A DNA stretch of 64,000 bases, taken from positions 58,983,023 to 59,047,022 of the forward strand of contig CM035167.1 in NCBI GenBank assembly GCA_020205615.1, written 5' to 3'. Positions 36,246 through 47,530 of the stretch are shown one piece after another (position 1 is the first letter of the stretch; every line of letters begins with the position of its first letter). The position numbers and the translations under genes are program-made. The stretch is from Panax quinquefolius. Its lineage: Eukaryota; Streptophyta; Magnoliopsida; Apiales; Araliaceae. The notes beneath the pieces were generated by a model that worked only from the letters and a program-made list of their open reading frames with translations, had not been told where the DNA came from and searched no databases.

Positions 36246-39200
36246 TGTAACGACCGAGAAATTCGGATCCTTTGTAAAATACTTGAAAGAATTAAATAAT
36301 GAATAAATAATATTATATGCTATTATTATGTGTTAATATGATGTATTTTGTTCCATAACCTAGAAACGTCAAAACATCGTAGTATTTGAACAACGTGAGA
36401 GAATTTAAGTGTTTGAATTTCCAAGACGAAAATAAAAGTTTTTCGAGAAAGTTTTTGAAAAACACTATTCGCCGTTTATCGCTCGGGAATTATTTTTGAA
36501 CTTCCGAGAAATATGTAAGGTTATAATATCGAGGCGCGATGGAATATATAATAATAATCTAAGTATGGAAAACGTAATAATTCGCATGCGGACTTAAATT
36601 GAGAATGTAAGTATTAAAATCTAATGAAATAAATTAATGTAATCTTGTATGAATTACAAGCCCAACTTGATTAAAGGTGTAAACCTATGTGGGATTATTA
36701 TTAAGCCCAAGTGACTAAGAATAGGAAGCCCAAGCAAATTCAAAGCAAGCCCAAAGATAAGTTAATTGATTTAATAACCAAGCCCAATGGATGATTCATT
36801 AACTATATAAGATCCATGGGGCAACCCATGGGTGAAGTAGTGGGCAAGGACTTTGTGTAATGACAAAGTAAGGGATAAGAGTTGTGAGCATCAAGTAATG
36901 AATAGTAAGGAGGTTAATTAAGGAGGTGGGATGCCTAATGACCATTATACCCTAGCTTAGAGACTTCTATAAATATCTAGCTCATTTTTCATTTGTTTCT
37001 TGTTATTTCATCCAACAAACTCTCTCACAAACAACTTAATTGTTAGAGCAAATAAGCACTTTGAGCTGAACCTTTCATTAGTAGATTTCCAAAGCAAGAG
37101 AAGTAATCTTCAAAGGTAATTGATCTTGTCTCTTCTATCTCTATCATGGTAGGTTGATAAGAGAAGTGTAATCTAATGAACTTAGATGCTAAGAACATAA
37201 GAGAAGTGGATAAGTAATGGACTTAAGCCGAAGAACTTATGAATAAGTAACTTGAACCAAAAACAAGTTATGAATTTATGGAATACACATATGAACTTAT
37301 CATATGATTAAACTTAAGAATTTTGTATGAATAATAAGATGTAAATATGTAACTTAAATAACTTAATTTAGAGTAAGTCATCATGAAATGAAAATCATTT
37401 AGTGAAGAAATTGTTAAGTTATAAGCTTATGAAGAATAAGCCATAACCTAAATTGAATATAAGTTGTTGTATCATCTTAGTTGAGTTGTCTAGATAATAA
37501 AATGAATGTATTTGGAATGATGAACAAATCACTAGTAATGAAGTTTTGCTTAAATTCACGATTGATTTATAATCGTCGAATTCGTGAAATTCTCGGAATG
37601 GAAGTCGTACTTTGTATTTGAACTCAGAAACATTGGTTTTTGATGGAGACATGTCGTATTTGGCATTATAGAGTTGCGAACTCGAAAATGGCCGAATTTC
37701 GACTTAGAACGAAGAAACGAGCGTTGAACGTTCGCGAACGTTTATCGTTTTCATTAAAAATGGACTAATAGGTGAAATTTTAGCAAACAAAGTTGATTAG
37801 ATAAAATTCTTATATGAACACATAGAGTATGCAATTTGTGCTTCGTAGGCTCTTGAACGAGCCAATTCAGACTTATAACAAAGAAGTTACGAGTCCGGGA
37901 ATCTCACTATTTGAAAAATCATTAAACATTTCATTCCAATACCAAAAGTGAGCCCCAACCCTCAGAACTCAACTCTCGCTGTCAAGATGCGACAGTAACA
38001 AAGGGACTCGCGCCGTAGCACCGAGTCCAGTTTCTAGGCAATAGTGGGTGACGCTGCAGCACGTAACCAAGAGTAATAGCCGGCGCCGCAGCGCCAGCCT
38101 CATGACCTAGATAATGAAAAAGGTTACATGTTGAATATGAAGAGTAATTGATGAACACTTACATAAGGATCTTAATGAAACATTGTTAAGACATAATAAA
38201 GCCTTAAGTATGAACACTTAGGGTTAAGTTAAGTCAATTACATATGAACGTAAGAATGACATAACAGAACGCTGGAACTAATAATAACAAATCTAATACG
38301 TAATTAGATTGAGAAGAAGGGTAAGATTTTTTAGGAACCATGTATGTTTATTCATGACCTAATTTTCTATGTGATGTTATCATTTACTATAGAGACCCTA
38401 AAGACTGAAAGTGCACGTGTTATATCTGTAAGCAGAAGCTAAAGGCAAGTACTCTAACCCTTGTTTTAGTTCGTCTGGACAAGTCTTTGTGATTCATGTA
38501 TTCTCTGCATGATTTAATGTCTGACAAAGTCAAAGCCAATTCCTTCGGCTAGACTTATGCTATGTTAATATGTCAAGTGTTGACAAGGATTTACCAAACT
38601 AATATTGTTGTGGTTTTCAAAAGTAGACGGAATATGCTAAATTGTTTTGTCGTCAAACGACAGACACGTGAGGTTGCCATAACTTAAACATATATACGTT
38701 TAATGAATGTAGTGTTGATCAACATAGAGTAGTGTAGGCTGATCACCTAGACGTGCTCGTAAGCTATGCCGAACTTACGAACTTAGTGCCGGGACGTCCT
38801 TTTCAAAGTACTTATGAAATACTCATGGTCTTGGACCGGAATTGATGTTTTACTGAATATTGTTGCTGTAAAATGTTTTGAATGAAAAGAAGTGCTATTT
38901 TGAATTATCGATAGTACTTCATAACTATTGTTCAGTTATTGAAGATATATGATTCCAATGTTCTAAGCATGCTATTTTACTAGAATTGTTGTACTTGCTG
39001 AGCTAGTTAGGCTCATTCTTGCTTAAACTATATGAATACAGCTAAGACCGAATGGACTGATGGATCCGACAAAGATAAAGGGAAGGCTAAGGAGAACCCG
39101 TAATTTACCTATGTAATAGTATAGATTTTGTAATGATAATATTTTATATTATGACAAGAATAGATGTATTGTTTGTAAAGAACCTGGGGTATTTAAATAT

Positions 39201-39334
39201 TCTTTATATATATATATATATATATAAGACATATCCGTTCTTTTGAGGCATTTCAATTGAATGTTTATGTGAATTGTAGCACCGTGAAGCACCATCTGTC
39301 TGGTTGGAAGATACCCGGATTTGGGGGTGTCACA
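36246..39334 (+). repeat. 5' LTR of element B
   Basis: A 3089-bp LTR, TGTAACGACCGAG to GGGGTGTCACA. It contains a palindrome CCATGGG-GCAA-CCCATGG (36814-36831), a TATA box (36968-36975) and a GC-rich block with GGCGCCGCAGCGCC (about 38081). An AT microsatellite (39206-39227) lies close to the end. Confidence 0.95.
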
Positions 39335-39337
39335 GGT

Positions 39338-39349
39338 TGGTATCAAAGC
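39338..39349 (+). promoter_or_regulatory. Primer binding site of element B
   Basis: TGGTATCAAAGC, three bases after the LTR end CA. It differs from the initiator-Met consensus TGGTATCAGAGC at one base. Confidence 0.85.
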
Positions 39350-39511
39350 ATTAGGTTATAAAACTTAAGGGGGGAAATAAAACCTTAAGTTATAACCTTA
39401 AGAAAAGTCAAAGAATAAAAGATGGAAGTTAACCTTATAAAAAATGCATTATATATGTTATGTATTTTTATTAAACTGACGTTTACTAATCAAACTTTTG
39501 TGTTGTTGTAG

Positions 39512-40119
39512 ATGTCAGGTGAAAATAGAGATGTGAAGGTAGTCAGCGAAGGGTCAGTAAACCAGATAGAAATCATACCGAACCCCATAGCAGCAGATCC
39601 CGAGATAGTTGTGGTGGAGTCTGGAGACTCATGGAGTCTAGACCCATTTCAGTGTTCGACGACATGATAGAAGAAGAGGTGGAGGTAGTGTCCTTCAACC
39701 CAGTAGCTATAGCAGCAGAGATGGCTCTAGGGGAGTCAATGATGTCACTATTCATGTCAGTGCTGGATAGAAACATCCACTACTGTCAGGAGGTTAAGGA
39801 GCTGAAGGCAGAGCTCCAAGCTGTTATAGAGGACAAGACGGACGTAGAGTCCATGTGGGAACATGAACATGACGAAAGGGTTTTGGCCAAGGACAAGGTT
39901 CATGAGCTGAAACAGGAGGTCTTTGAGCTCAGGGGTGAGCTAAAGACCAAGAAGCAGAAAATAGGGAGGATGTCCTATATTTATAGGAGTTCTCATGAGG
40001 ACTTCCAAATTGCAGTAGTGGGTTATCCCGTCAAAGTAAGGCGCGCGACATATACTATCAAAGTGATATTATGGCGGCCTCGCAAGACGGATTTTGAGAA
40101 TGCCTTAAGGCAAATGTGA
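39512..40119 (+). pseudogene. Element B extra ORF upstream of gag (coiled-coil protein), frameshifted
   Basis: An additional protein between PBS and gag. It starts at the ATG at 39512 (MSGENRDVKVVSEGS), immediately after TTGTTGTAG, a splice-acceptor-like context. A one-base shift near 39625 moves it to the frame running 39631-40119. That part has an acidic patch (DDMIEEEVEVV), then a long Leu/Glu/Lys-rich probable coiled coil (residues about 55-120 of the second frame) ending KQKIGRMSYIYRSSHEDF. The block RMSYIY-S-H-DF recurs in the B' copy (52860-52165), so this is a conserved retroelement protein, not chance. It has no protease, RT or zinc-knuckle motif. Function is unknown. A structural or RNA-binding accessory role is only a guess. 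Confidence 0.7.
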
Positions 40120-40433
40120 TCTAGTAGTGGCTAGAGTAGTTAGATATGTACATATTTTTGTAGCTAGTAGTGACGTAAAACCCTCTTTTGTACAATCAAG
40201 GGTAGTCTTTTGTAAATCCTAATTTTTGGAAAGTAATTATGGAAAGTATTGTAATGTAATTAAATGGTAGTCGTAATGTAACCGATGTAGTATTATACTA
40301 CAATGAATCAATATAAGTTTTCTTTTTCGAAACATGTGGAGTAATGAATGTTTAAGTTATTGTTTAAAATTGAATAATAACTAACTGTCAAGAAATGAGT
40401 AATAACAAAATGTGTGTTTATTGTAACAGCAAA
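40120..40433 (+). other. Spacer between extra ORF and gag of element B
   Basis: AT-rich and noncoding, about 310 bp, with TGTA-rich stretches and no recognised motif. It may hold the 3' end of an extra-ORF transcript (inference). Confidence 0.4.
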
Positions 40434-41600
40434 ATGCCACCAAGAAGAGTACCACGTAATCAAGGTGCGAATACACACCAACTGGAGGGAGGTCCGGTTA
40501 ACCCCATGCAGGAGTTCGTAAATCTATTAACAGCCGCATTTAATAGTACAGGGGCTAGCATCCCCGTAAATCTTGGAGTAGTACGAGCTACTACGTTTAA
40601 GGATTTTAAGAGCGTGGGTCCGCCGAAGTTTAAAGGAACTAGGGGCCCTATCGAAGCCCAAACGTGGGTGAAGGAGATCGAGAAGGCATTTGTGATAGCA
40701 AATATCGACGAGGCCCAAAAGTTTGCCTTTGTAAACCTACATGATGAAGGGAGAGGCCAACTTTTGGTGGGAGGCCAATCAGGCTAGGGCTGATAGAAGC
40801 TTTAACGTGGGCGAGGTTCAAAGAAATATTCTACGAGAACTATTTTCCCACGAGCATGCAGGGAAGGATGGAGATGCGGTTTCTAGAGTTGAAACAAGGG
40901 GACATGATGGTTCCCCAATACGCCACCAAGTTTAATGAACTGGCAAGGTTCGCTCCACACCAAGTGGATACCGAGGTGAGGAAAGCTCGACGGTTCGAGC
41001 AGGGCTTGAAACCCTGGCTCTATAACTGTATTTATGTGTTCTAAAGTACTTCCTTTGGAGTCATTTTAGAGAAGGCAATAATTACCGAAGGTGGTAGCGA
41101 GACATTGAGCCAATACCACAAGGATAAGAAAAACAAGGGGAAGTTGGATGGGGGAGTGAAGGTTAAAGGTGCCAGCGGGAGTGGCGAAGGTTATAAGAGG
41201 AAAGTAGTTAGCTCTGGGAATACCGGAGCGAAACAAGGAGACCCGAAGAGGAGGATGGAGGCCTGCAAAACCTGTGGGAAGACTCACTTAGGAGTCTGTC
41301 TCAAAGGTAAGGCTGTGTGTTATAACTGCGGATAGGAGGGGCATATTGCGCCTAACTGTCCAAGTCCAAAGAAGAACCATGGATGCTTTGTGTGTGGGTC
41401 AACTGACCACATGGCAAAGAACTGCCCAAAGAAGGGGACAGACGGGAATAAGGGCGCCAATAGTGGTAAGTTAACTATTGGGGGTCCAGCACAGCCGGGT
41501 AGACTGATTGCTCGTACGTTTAATGACCGTCCAAAACGCGATGACCTATGGGGACGTAGTCGCAGGTATTATTCCGATCAACGACCTAAATGCATACGTG
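40434..41600 (+). pseudogene. Element B gag with CCHC zinc knuckles, broken
   Basis: I start it at ATG 40434 (MPPRRVPRNQ), because the C and B' copies begin with the matching M-x-P-R-R-x sequence. An upstream in-frame ATG at 40395 exists. The capsid part runs through TFKDFKSVGPPKFKG and IEAQTWVKEIEKAF. A frameshift near 40745 leads to KGEANFWWEANQ, then another to MEMRFLELKQGD and FNELARFAPHQV. Stop codons fall at 41042-41044 and 41333-41335. The C-terminal nucleocapsid part has CKTCGKTHLGVC, CYNCG-stop-EGHIAPNC and CFVCGSTDHMAKNC (41390-41433). At the first stop, the family-C gag has Gln in the same block. Confidence 0.88.
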
Positions 41601-43400
41601 CTGTTTAACTCGGGTGCTACCTGTTCGTTTATCGCATGTGATTTTGCTAGACGATTAGGATTACTTCCCAAAAAGTTGCCTATACCTTTAAACATTAAGG
41701 TAGCAAATGAGGAGATAATTCCTGTTGAAGATATTCATAAGAGTTGTTGCGTAGACATACGAGGTTGTAAATTATCGGTAGATCTGATACCGATAAAGTT
41801 AGGAGAATTCGACGTAATTCTCAGAATGGATTGGTTGGTTAATCATGGGGCAATAATAGATTTCCAAAAGAAATGCATAAATATTAAAACATTAAGACAA
41901 CCTCATGTAATATTTTACGAAAATAAATCGCCGGGACATTCGTGTTGTCTTACTATGACACAAACTAGGAAATTATTGAGGAAGGGGTGTGTAGGCTATT
42001 TGTGTCATGTGATTGATACCCAGAGAGTGGGAGCGACCATGGAACAAATACCTATAGTGAGTGAATTCAGGGATGTATTTTCGAGTGAATTGCCGGGTCT
42101 TCCATCGGATAGGGAGACCGAGTTCGTAATAGACATTGTGCTAGGAGCGGCACCGGTTTCCAGGGCACCGTATCGTTTGGCGCCAGTGGAGATGAAGGAA
42201 TTGATGGTACAGTTGCAAGAACTGTTAGACAGGAAGTACATACAACTGAGTGTTTCGTTGTGGGGAGCACCGATACTATTTATCAAGAAGAAAGACGGAT
42301 CGCTAAGGCTTTGTATCGACTATCGAGAGTTGAACAAGTTGACAATAAAGAATAAGTATCCATTGCCCAGGATCAATGATCTTTTTGATCAGTTGAAAGG
42401 GGCCAAATATTTTTCCAAAATAGATTTAAGAATGGGGTATCATCAGCTGAAGGTTAGAAATGAAGACGTACCAAAGACGACATTCAGGACTCGTTATGGT
42501 CATTACGAGTTTCTGGTGATGTCATTTTCGTTGACTAATGCACCAGCTGCATTAATGGATATGATGAATAAAGTGTTCAAGCAATATTTGGACAAGTTCA
42601 TCGTGGTGTTTATCGATGATATTCTAGTCTATTCCAAGACGCCAGAAGATCATGCTGAACACCTAAGAATAGTGTTGGAGACACTAAGAAAGGAGAAGTT
42701 ATATTCGAAGTTCACTAAGTGTGAATTTTGGTTACAGAAGGTACAATTTTTAGGTCATGTCATTGACCACGAGGGGATTTTAGTAGATCCAGTGAAGGTG
42801 GAAGCCGTGATGAATTGGGAACAACCGAAGACACCGACGGAGGTGCGGAGTTTCCTAGGGTTTGCGGGTTACTATCGGAGATTCATTCAAGATTTTCTGA
42901 AGATAGCTACTTCATTGACTAACTTGACAAGGAAGACGGTGAAGTACGTATGGACTGAGAAATAAGAAGACAGTTTTCAAGAACTGAAGAAGAGATTGAG
43001 TGAAGCGATTGTTTTGTCATTACCCGATGACGCAGGAAATTTCATAGTTTATAGCGATGCTTCGCATAGAGGACTTGGTTGCGTGCTCATGCAGCATGTC
43101 AAGGTCATTGCGTATGCATCTAGGTAGTTGAAGGATTATGAGAAAGTTTACCCTACTCATGATCCGAACTGTCATGGTGTAGTGTTTTCCTTAAAGATAT
43201 GGCGACATTATCTTTTTTATGGGGAAAAGTGTGAGATATACACGGACCATAAGAGTCTAAAATATATCTTCACACGTATGAGTTGAATATAAGATGAGGA
43301 GAGATGGTGAAGTTGATAAAGGATTACGACCGGTGTGAAATCTCAGATCACCCCGAAAAGCCAATGTAGTGTCTGACGCCTTGAGTAGAAAGGGTCGGGA
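41508..43400 (+). pseudogene. Element B protease, reverse transcriptase and RNase H
   Basis: The longest open frame in the window, 485 codons (41508-42965). The protease active site reads [12 protein letters not shown] with Asn (codon 41607-41609) where the catalytic Asp belongs, so the protease should be dead. RT follows: [48 protein letters not shown] and the catalytic FIDD (42609-42620), ending with [17 protein letters not shown] at 42963 ends it. The RNase H domain continues in the same frame ([24 protein letters not shown]) with a TAG at 43125-43127 in place of Gln. The frame then breaks near 43270, and the DALSR-equivalent lies near 43375. It overlaps the end of gag in another frame. 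Confidence 0.93.
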
Positions 43401-43439
43401 GAAGTTGTCTGTGTTAACAGCTCAAACTGAGTTAATAAT

Positions 43440-44949
43440 AAAGATGGCTAGGATGGAGTTAGAGGTGATGTTGCCAAGTTAAGCAGATCAGAGACTATTT
43501 ATGACGGAGATCCAATCTACCATCGTAGAGAGAGTCAAGGAGGTGCAGCTCAAAATTGATGAGTGTGACCAGATGAAGAAGAGGTTGACCAATGAAAAAG
43601 ATATTAAGTTTAGTCTTGATAATGAGGGATTATTAAGATTTGAAGGAAGAATTTGGGTTCCGAATGAGACAGAATTAAAGGAGCAAATTTTACAAGAGGC
43701 TCAAAGTTCAAGGTACTCGATTCATCCTGGTAGCACTAAGATGTATCAAGACCTTCGACAGAGTTTTTGGTGGCCGAACATGAAGAGAGAAATAGCCGAG
43801 TATGTGAGTAGGTGCTTAACTTGTTAGAAAGTTAAGGCCGAACATCAACGACCCAGTGGCTAATTGCAATCATTGGAGATTCCGGAGTGGAAGTGGGAGC
43901 ATATCACGATGGACTTTGTGGTAGGACTTCCGACTACTCAGAAGGGATATGATGCGATTTGGGTTATAGTGGACCGGTTGATGAAGTCGGCTCACTTTTT
44001 GCCAATTCGGGTTAAGTATAATTTAGATAAATTAGCTAGACTTTATGTTAAGGAAATTATTTCTAGACATGGAGCACCAGTTTCAATTGTGTCCGATCGT
44101 GACCCACGATTCACATCGAACTTTTGGAGAAGTCTTCAAGAGCAGTTGGGGACGCAGTTGAAGTTGAGTACGACATATCATCCACAAACCGATGGATAGA
44201 GTGAGAGGACAATTCAGACGTTAGAAGATATGTTAAGATCTTGTGTCATGGATTTTAAGGGTAATTGGGATGATCATCTACCACTAGTAGAGTTTGCATA
44301 TAACAACAGTTATCATGCAAGCATAGGTATGCCTCCGTACGAAGCTTTGTATGGAAGGAAATGCAGAACGCCATTGTATTGGGATGAAGTGGGAGAACGC
44401 AGAATGCTAGGACCAGAATTGGTGCAGCAAATAGCGGAAGTGGTGAAGTTGATACGTATGCGTCTCGTAGCAGCTCAAGACAGACACAAGAAATATGCAG
44501 ACTTACATCGAGAGAATAGGGAGTTTGAGCTAGGCTCGTATGTCTTTCTAAAGGTATCTCCCTGGAAAGGAAAGATACGCTTTGGAAAGAAGAAAAAACT
44601 AAGCCCAAGGTTTATAGGATCTTTTGAGGTATTAAAATGGGTAGGTGAGGTAGCGTATATGGTAGCATTACCTCCAGACCTAGAGCGAATACATAACGTA
44701 TTTCACGTTTCAGTGCTACGTCCTTACAAACCGGATTATAAGCACGTGATAGAATTTGAGCCTATCCAAATTGAGAAGGACTTAACATATGAAGAGATGC
44801 CGATTCAAATCATCAATAGAAAAGAGCAAGTTCTGAGGAACAAGGTAATATCATCTGTAAAGGTATTATGGAAGAACCACGATGCCGAGGAAGCAACGTG
44901 GGAATTGGAAGAGAAGATACATAAGGATTACCCTCAATTGTTTGAGTAA
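43440..44949 (+). pseudogene. Element B integrase with chromodomain-like C-terminus
   Basis: One frame from 43501 to 44949 (483 codons), interrupted only by stops at 43825, 43861 and 44197. The zinc-binding N-terminus has HPGSTKMYQDL and CLTC. The catalytic core has [25 protein letters not shown] and the Glu of SERTIQTLED directly after the third stop, so D, D and E are all present. The C-terminal part shows PYEALYGRKC, WKGKIRFGKKKKLSPRFIG and HNVFHVSVLRPY. The tail LTYEEMPIQI ... VLWKNHDAEEATWELE is chromodomain-like. It would insert element cDNA into host chromatin. The stops inactivate it. Two of them sit where family-A integrase has Gln. Confidence 0.93.
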
Positions 44950-44980
44950 CGTAGGGCGAGATTCTGGGGACATAATCTTT

Positions 44981-44995
44981 ATAAGGGGGGAAGAA
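44981..44995 (+). promoter_or_regulatory. Polypurine tract of element B
   Basis: ATAAGGGGGGAAGAA abuts the TGTAACGACC start of the 3' LTR. The reversed copies have the equivalent AAGGAGGGAAGAA. Confidence 0.88.
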
Positions 44996-47196
44996 TGTAA
45001 CGACCGAGAAATTCAGATCCTTTGTAAAATACTTAAAAGAATTAAATAATGAATAAATAATATTATTTGTTATTATTATGTGTTAATATGATGTATGTCG
45101 TTTTATAACCTAGAAACGTCGGAACATCGTAGTATTTGAACCACGTGAGAGAATTTAAGTGTTTGAATTTCCAAGACGAAAATAAAAGTTTTTCGAGAAA
45201 GTTTCCAAAAAACACTATTCACCGTTTATTGCTCGGGAATTATTTTTGAACTTCTGAGAAATATGTAAGGTTATAATATTGAGGCACGATGGAATATGTA
45301 ATAATAATCTAAGCATAGAAAACGTAATAATTCGCATGCAGACTTAAATTGAGAATGTAAGTATTAAAATCTAATGAAATAAATTAATGTAATCTTGTAT
45401 GAATTACAAGCCCAACTTGATTAAAGGTGTAAACCTATGTGGGATTATTATTAAGCCCAAGTGACTAAGAATAGGAAGCCCAAGCAAATTCTAAGCAAGC
45501 CCAAAAATAAGTTAATTGATTTAATAACCAAGCCCAATGGATGATCCATTAACTATATAGGATCCATGGGGCAACCCATGGGTGAAGTAGTGGGCAAGGA
45601 CTTTGTGTAATGACCAAGTAAGGGATAAGAGTTGTGAGCATCAAGTAATGAATAGTAAGGAGGTTAATTAAGGAGGTGGGATGCCTAATGACCATTATAC
45701 CCTAGCTTAGAGACATCTATAAATAGCTAGCTCATTTTTCATTTATTGCTTGTTATTTCATCCAACAAACTCTCTCATAAACAACTTAATTGTTAGAGCA
45801 AATAAACACTTTGAGCCTAACCTTTCATTAGTAGATTTCCAAAGCAAGAGAAGTAATCTTCAAAGGTAATTGATCTTGTCTCTTCTATCTCTATCATGGT
45901 AGGTTGATAAGAGAAGTGTAATCTAATGAACTTAGATTCTAAGAACATAAGAGAAGTGGATAAACAATGGACTTAAGCCGAAGAAGTTATGAATAAGTAA
46001 CTTGAACCAAAAACAAGTTATGAATTTATGGAATACACATATGAACTTGTCATATGATTAAACTTAAGAATTTTGTATGAATAATAAGATGTAAGCATGT
46101 TACTTAAATAACTTAATTAAGAGTAAGTCATCATGAAACGAAAATCATTTAGTGAAGAAATTGTTAAGTTATAAGCTTATGAAGAATAAGCCATAACCTA
46201 AATTGAATATAAGTTGTTGTATCATCTTAGTTGAGTTGTCTAGATAATAAAATGAATGTATTTGGAATGATGAACAAATCACTAGTAATGAAGTTTTGCC
46301 GAAATTCACACGATTGGACGATAATCGTCGAATTCGTGAAATTCTCGGAATGGAAGTCGTATTTTGTATTTGAACTCGAAAACATTGGTTTTCGATGGAG
46401 ACAAGTCATATTTGGCATTATAGAGTTGCGGACTCGAAAATGGCCGAATTCCGACTTAGAACGAAGAAACGAACGTTGAACGTTCGCGAACGGTTATCGT
46501 TTTCATTAAAAATGGACTAATAGCTGAAATTTTAGCAAACGAAGTTTGATTAGATAAAATTCTTACCTGAACGCATAAAGTATGTAATATGTGAACCGTA
46601 GGCTCTTGAACGAGCCAATTCGTACTTATAACGAAGAAGTTACGAGTCCGAGAATCTCACCATTTGAAAAATCTGTCAAATATTTCTGTGGCCCAGAGTC
46701 CGGCCGCGGCGCGACTCCAAGCCAATTAGCCGACGCCGCAGTGCCAAAGTGATCCTCAACCCCTGCAAACTCGCGTCGCAGCGCCGAGTCCAGTTTTTAG
46801 GCAATAGTGGGTGACGCCACAGCTCGGAACCAAGAGTAATAGTCGGCACTGCAGCGCCAGCCTCATGACCTAGATAATGTAAAAGGTTTACATGTTGAAT
46901 ATGAAGAGTAATTGATGAACACTTACATAAGGATCTTAATGAAACATTGTTAAGACATAATTAAGCCTTAAGTATGAACACTTAGGGTTAAGTTAAGTCA
47001 ATTACATATGAACGTAAGAATGACATAACGGAACGCCGGAACCAATAATAACAAATCTAATACGTAATTAGATTGAGAAGAAGGGTAAGATTCTTTAGGA
47101 ACCATGTATTTTTATTCATGACCTAATTTTCTATGTGATGTTATCATTTACTGTACAGATCCTAAAGACTGAAAGTGCACGTGTTATATTTGTAAG
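44996..47196 (+). repeat. 3' LTR of element B, interrupted
   Basis: TGTAACGACC start, colinear with the 5' LTR through the palindrome (45564-45581), TATA box (45718-45725) and GC-rich block (46690-46865). It stops at TATATTTGTAAG, where the 5' LTR continues CAGAAGCTAAAGG. The missing part should lie right of the window. The two LTRs look close, with mostly single-base differences. The 3' copy has extra GC-rich sequence near 46690-46770. Confidence 0.92.
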
Positions 47197-47530
47197 TGAT
47201 AAGTTGGTTTTATACCTATTTATCCGGTATCTATTACTTGAATTAGTTGCTTAAACTCATGTTTCTTAGTTACTTTTCCTGCATTTTGTGTTCATTTTGT
47301 AGATCTTAGGTTTGGGAACGATGTGAGCGACTAATGGTATGAAAATATAAGGAAAAGTAATCCGGATATCATTTGGGCTTTAATGTTCATGTTATGTTCT
47401 TGGCTTGGAACTTGGACCATGTTGTAGAGCTTCTTCTAAACTTTTCGAAACATCTTGAATCATTCCAATCGGAGTTCGGATGCAAGAGTTATGACCTTTG
47501 TACCAACGAACGTTGAGCGTCACTGTTTTG
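47197..47530 (+). repeat. Athila-like element 3, 5' LTR, left piece
   Basis: TGATAAGTTGGTTTTATACC begins exactly where the B 3' LTR is broken. It resembles the TGATGAGTGGGTTTTAAACC start of the element-2 LTR, and the TCGGAGTTCGGATGCAAGAG word (47471-47490) is typical of such LTRs. It is interrupted near 47530 by the reversed C/B' chimera and resumes at 63011. The exact breakpoint is not resolved. Confidence 0.7.

Larger units (their letters stand above)
36246..47196 (+). mobile_element. Nearly full-length family-B Ty3/gypsy element (degenerate)
   Basis: 5' LTR (36246-39334), initiator-Met PBS, an extra ORF, gag, protease-RT-RNase H, integrase with chromodomain-like tail, polypurine tract, and a 3' LTR cut at 47196 by Athila-like element 3. 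The order and the C-terminal VLWKNH-type tail fit a Tekay-like chromovirus (inference). Six or more premature stops and several frameshifts break every gene, and the protease catalytic Asp is Asn. The target duplication cannot be checked because the right end is outside the window. Confidence 0.92.

Noticed and set aside
39206..39227. AT dinucleotide run as a functional site
   Set aside because: A simple microsatellite near the end of LTR B, absent from the other copies' equivalent position.
44255..44608. 117-codon reverse frame under the element B integrase
   Set aside because: It is the antisense shadow of a well-supported integrase frame.
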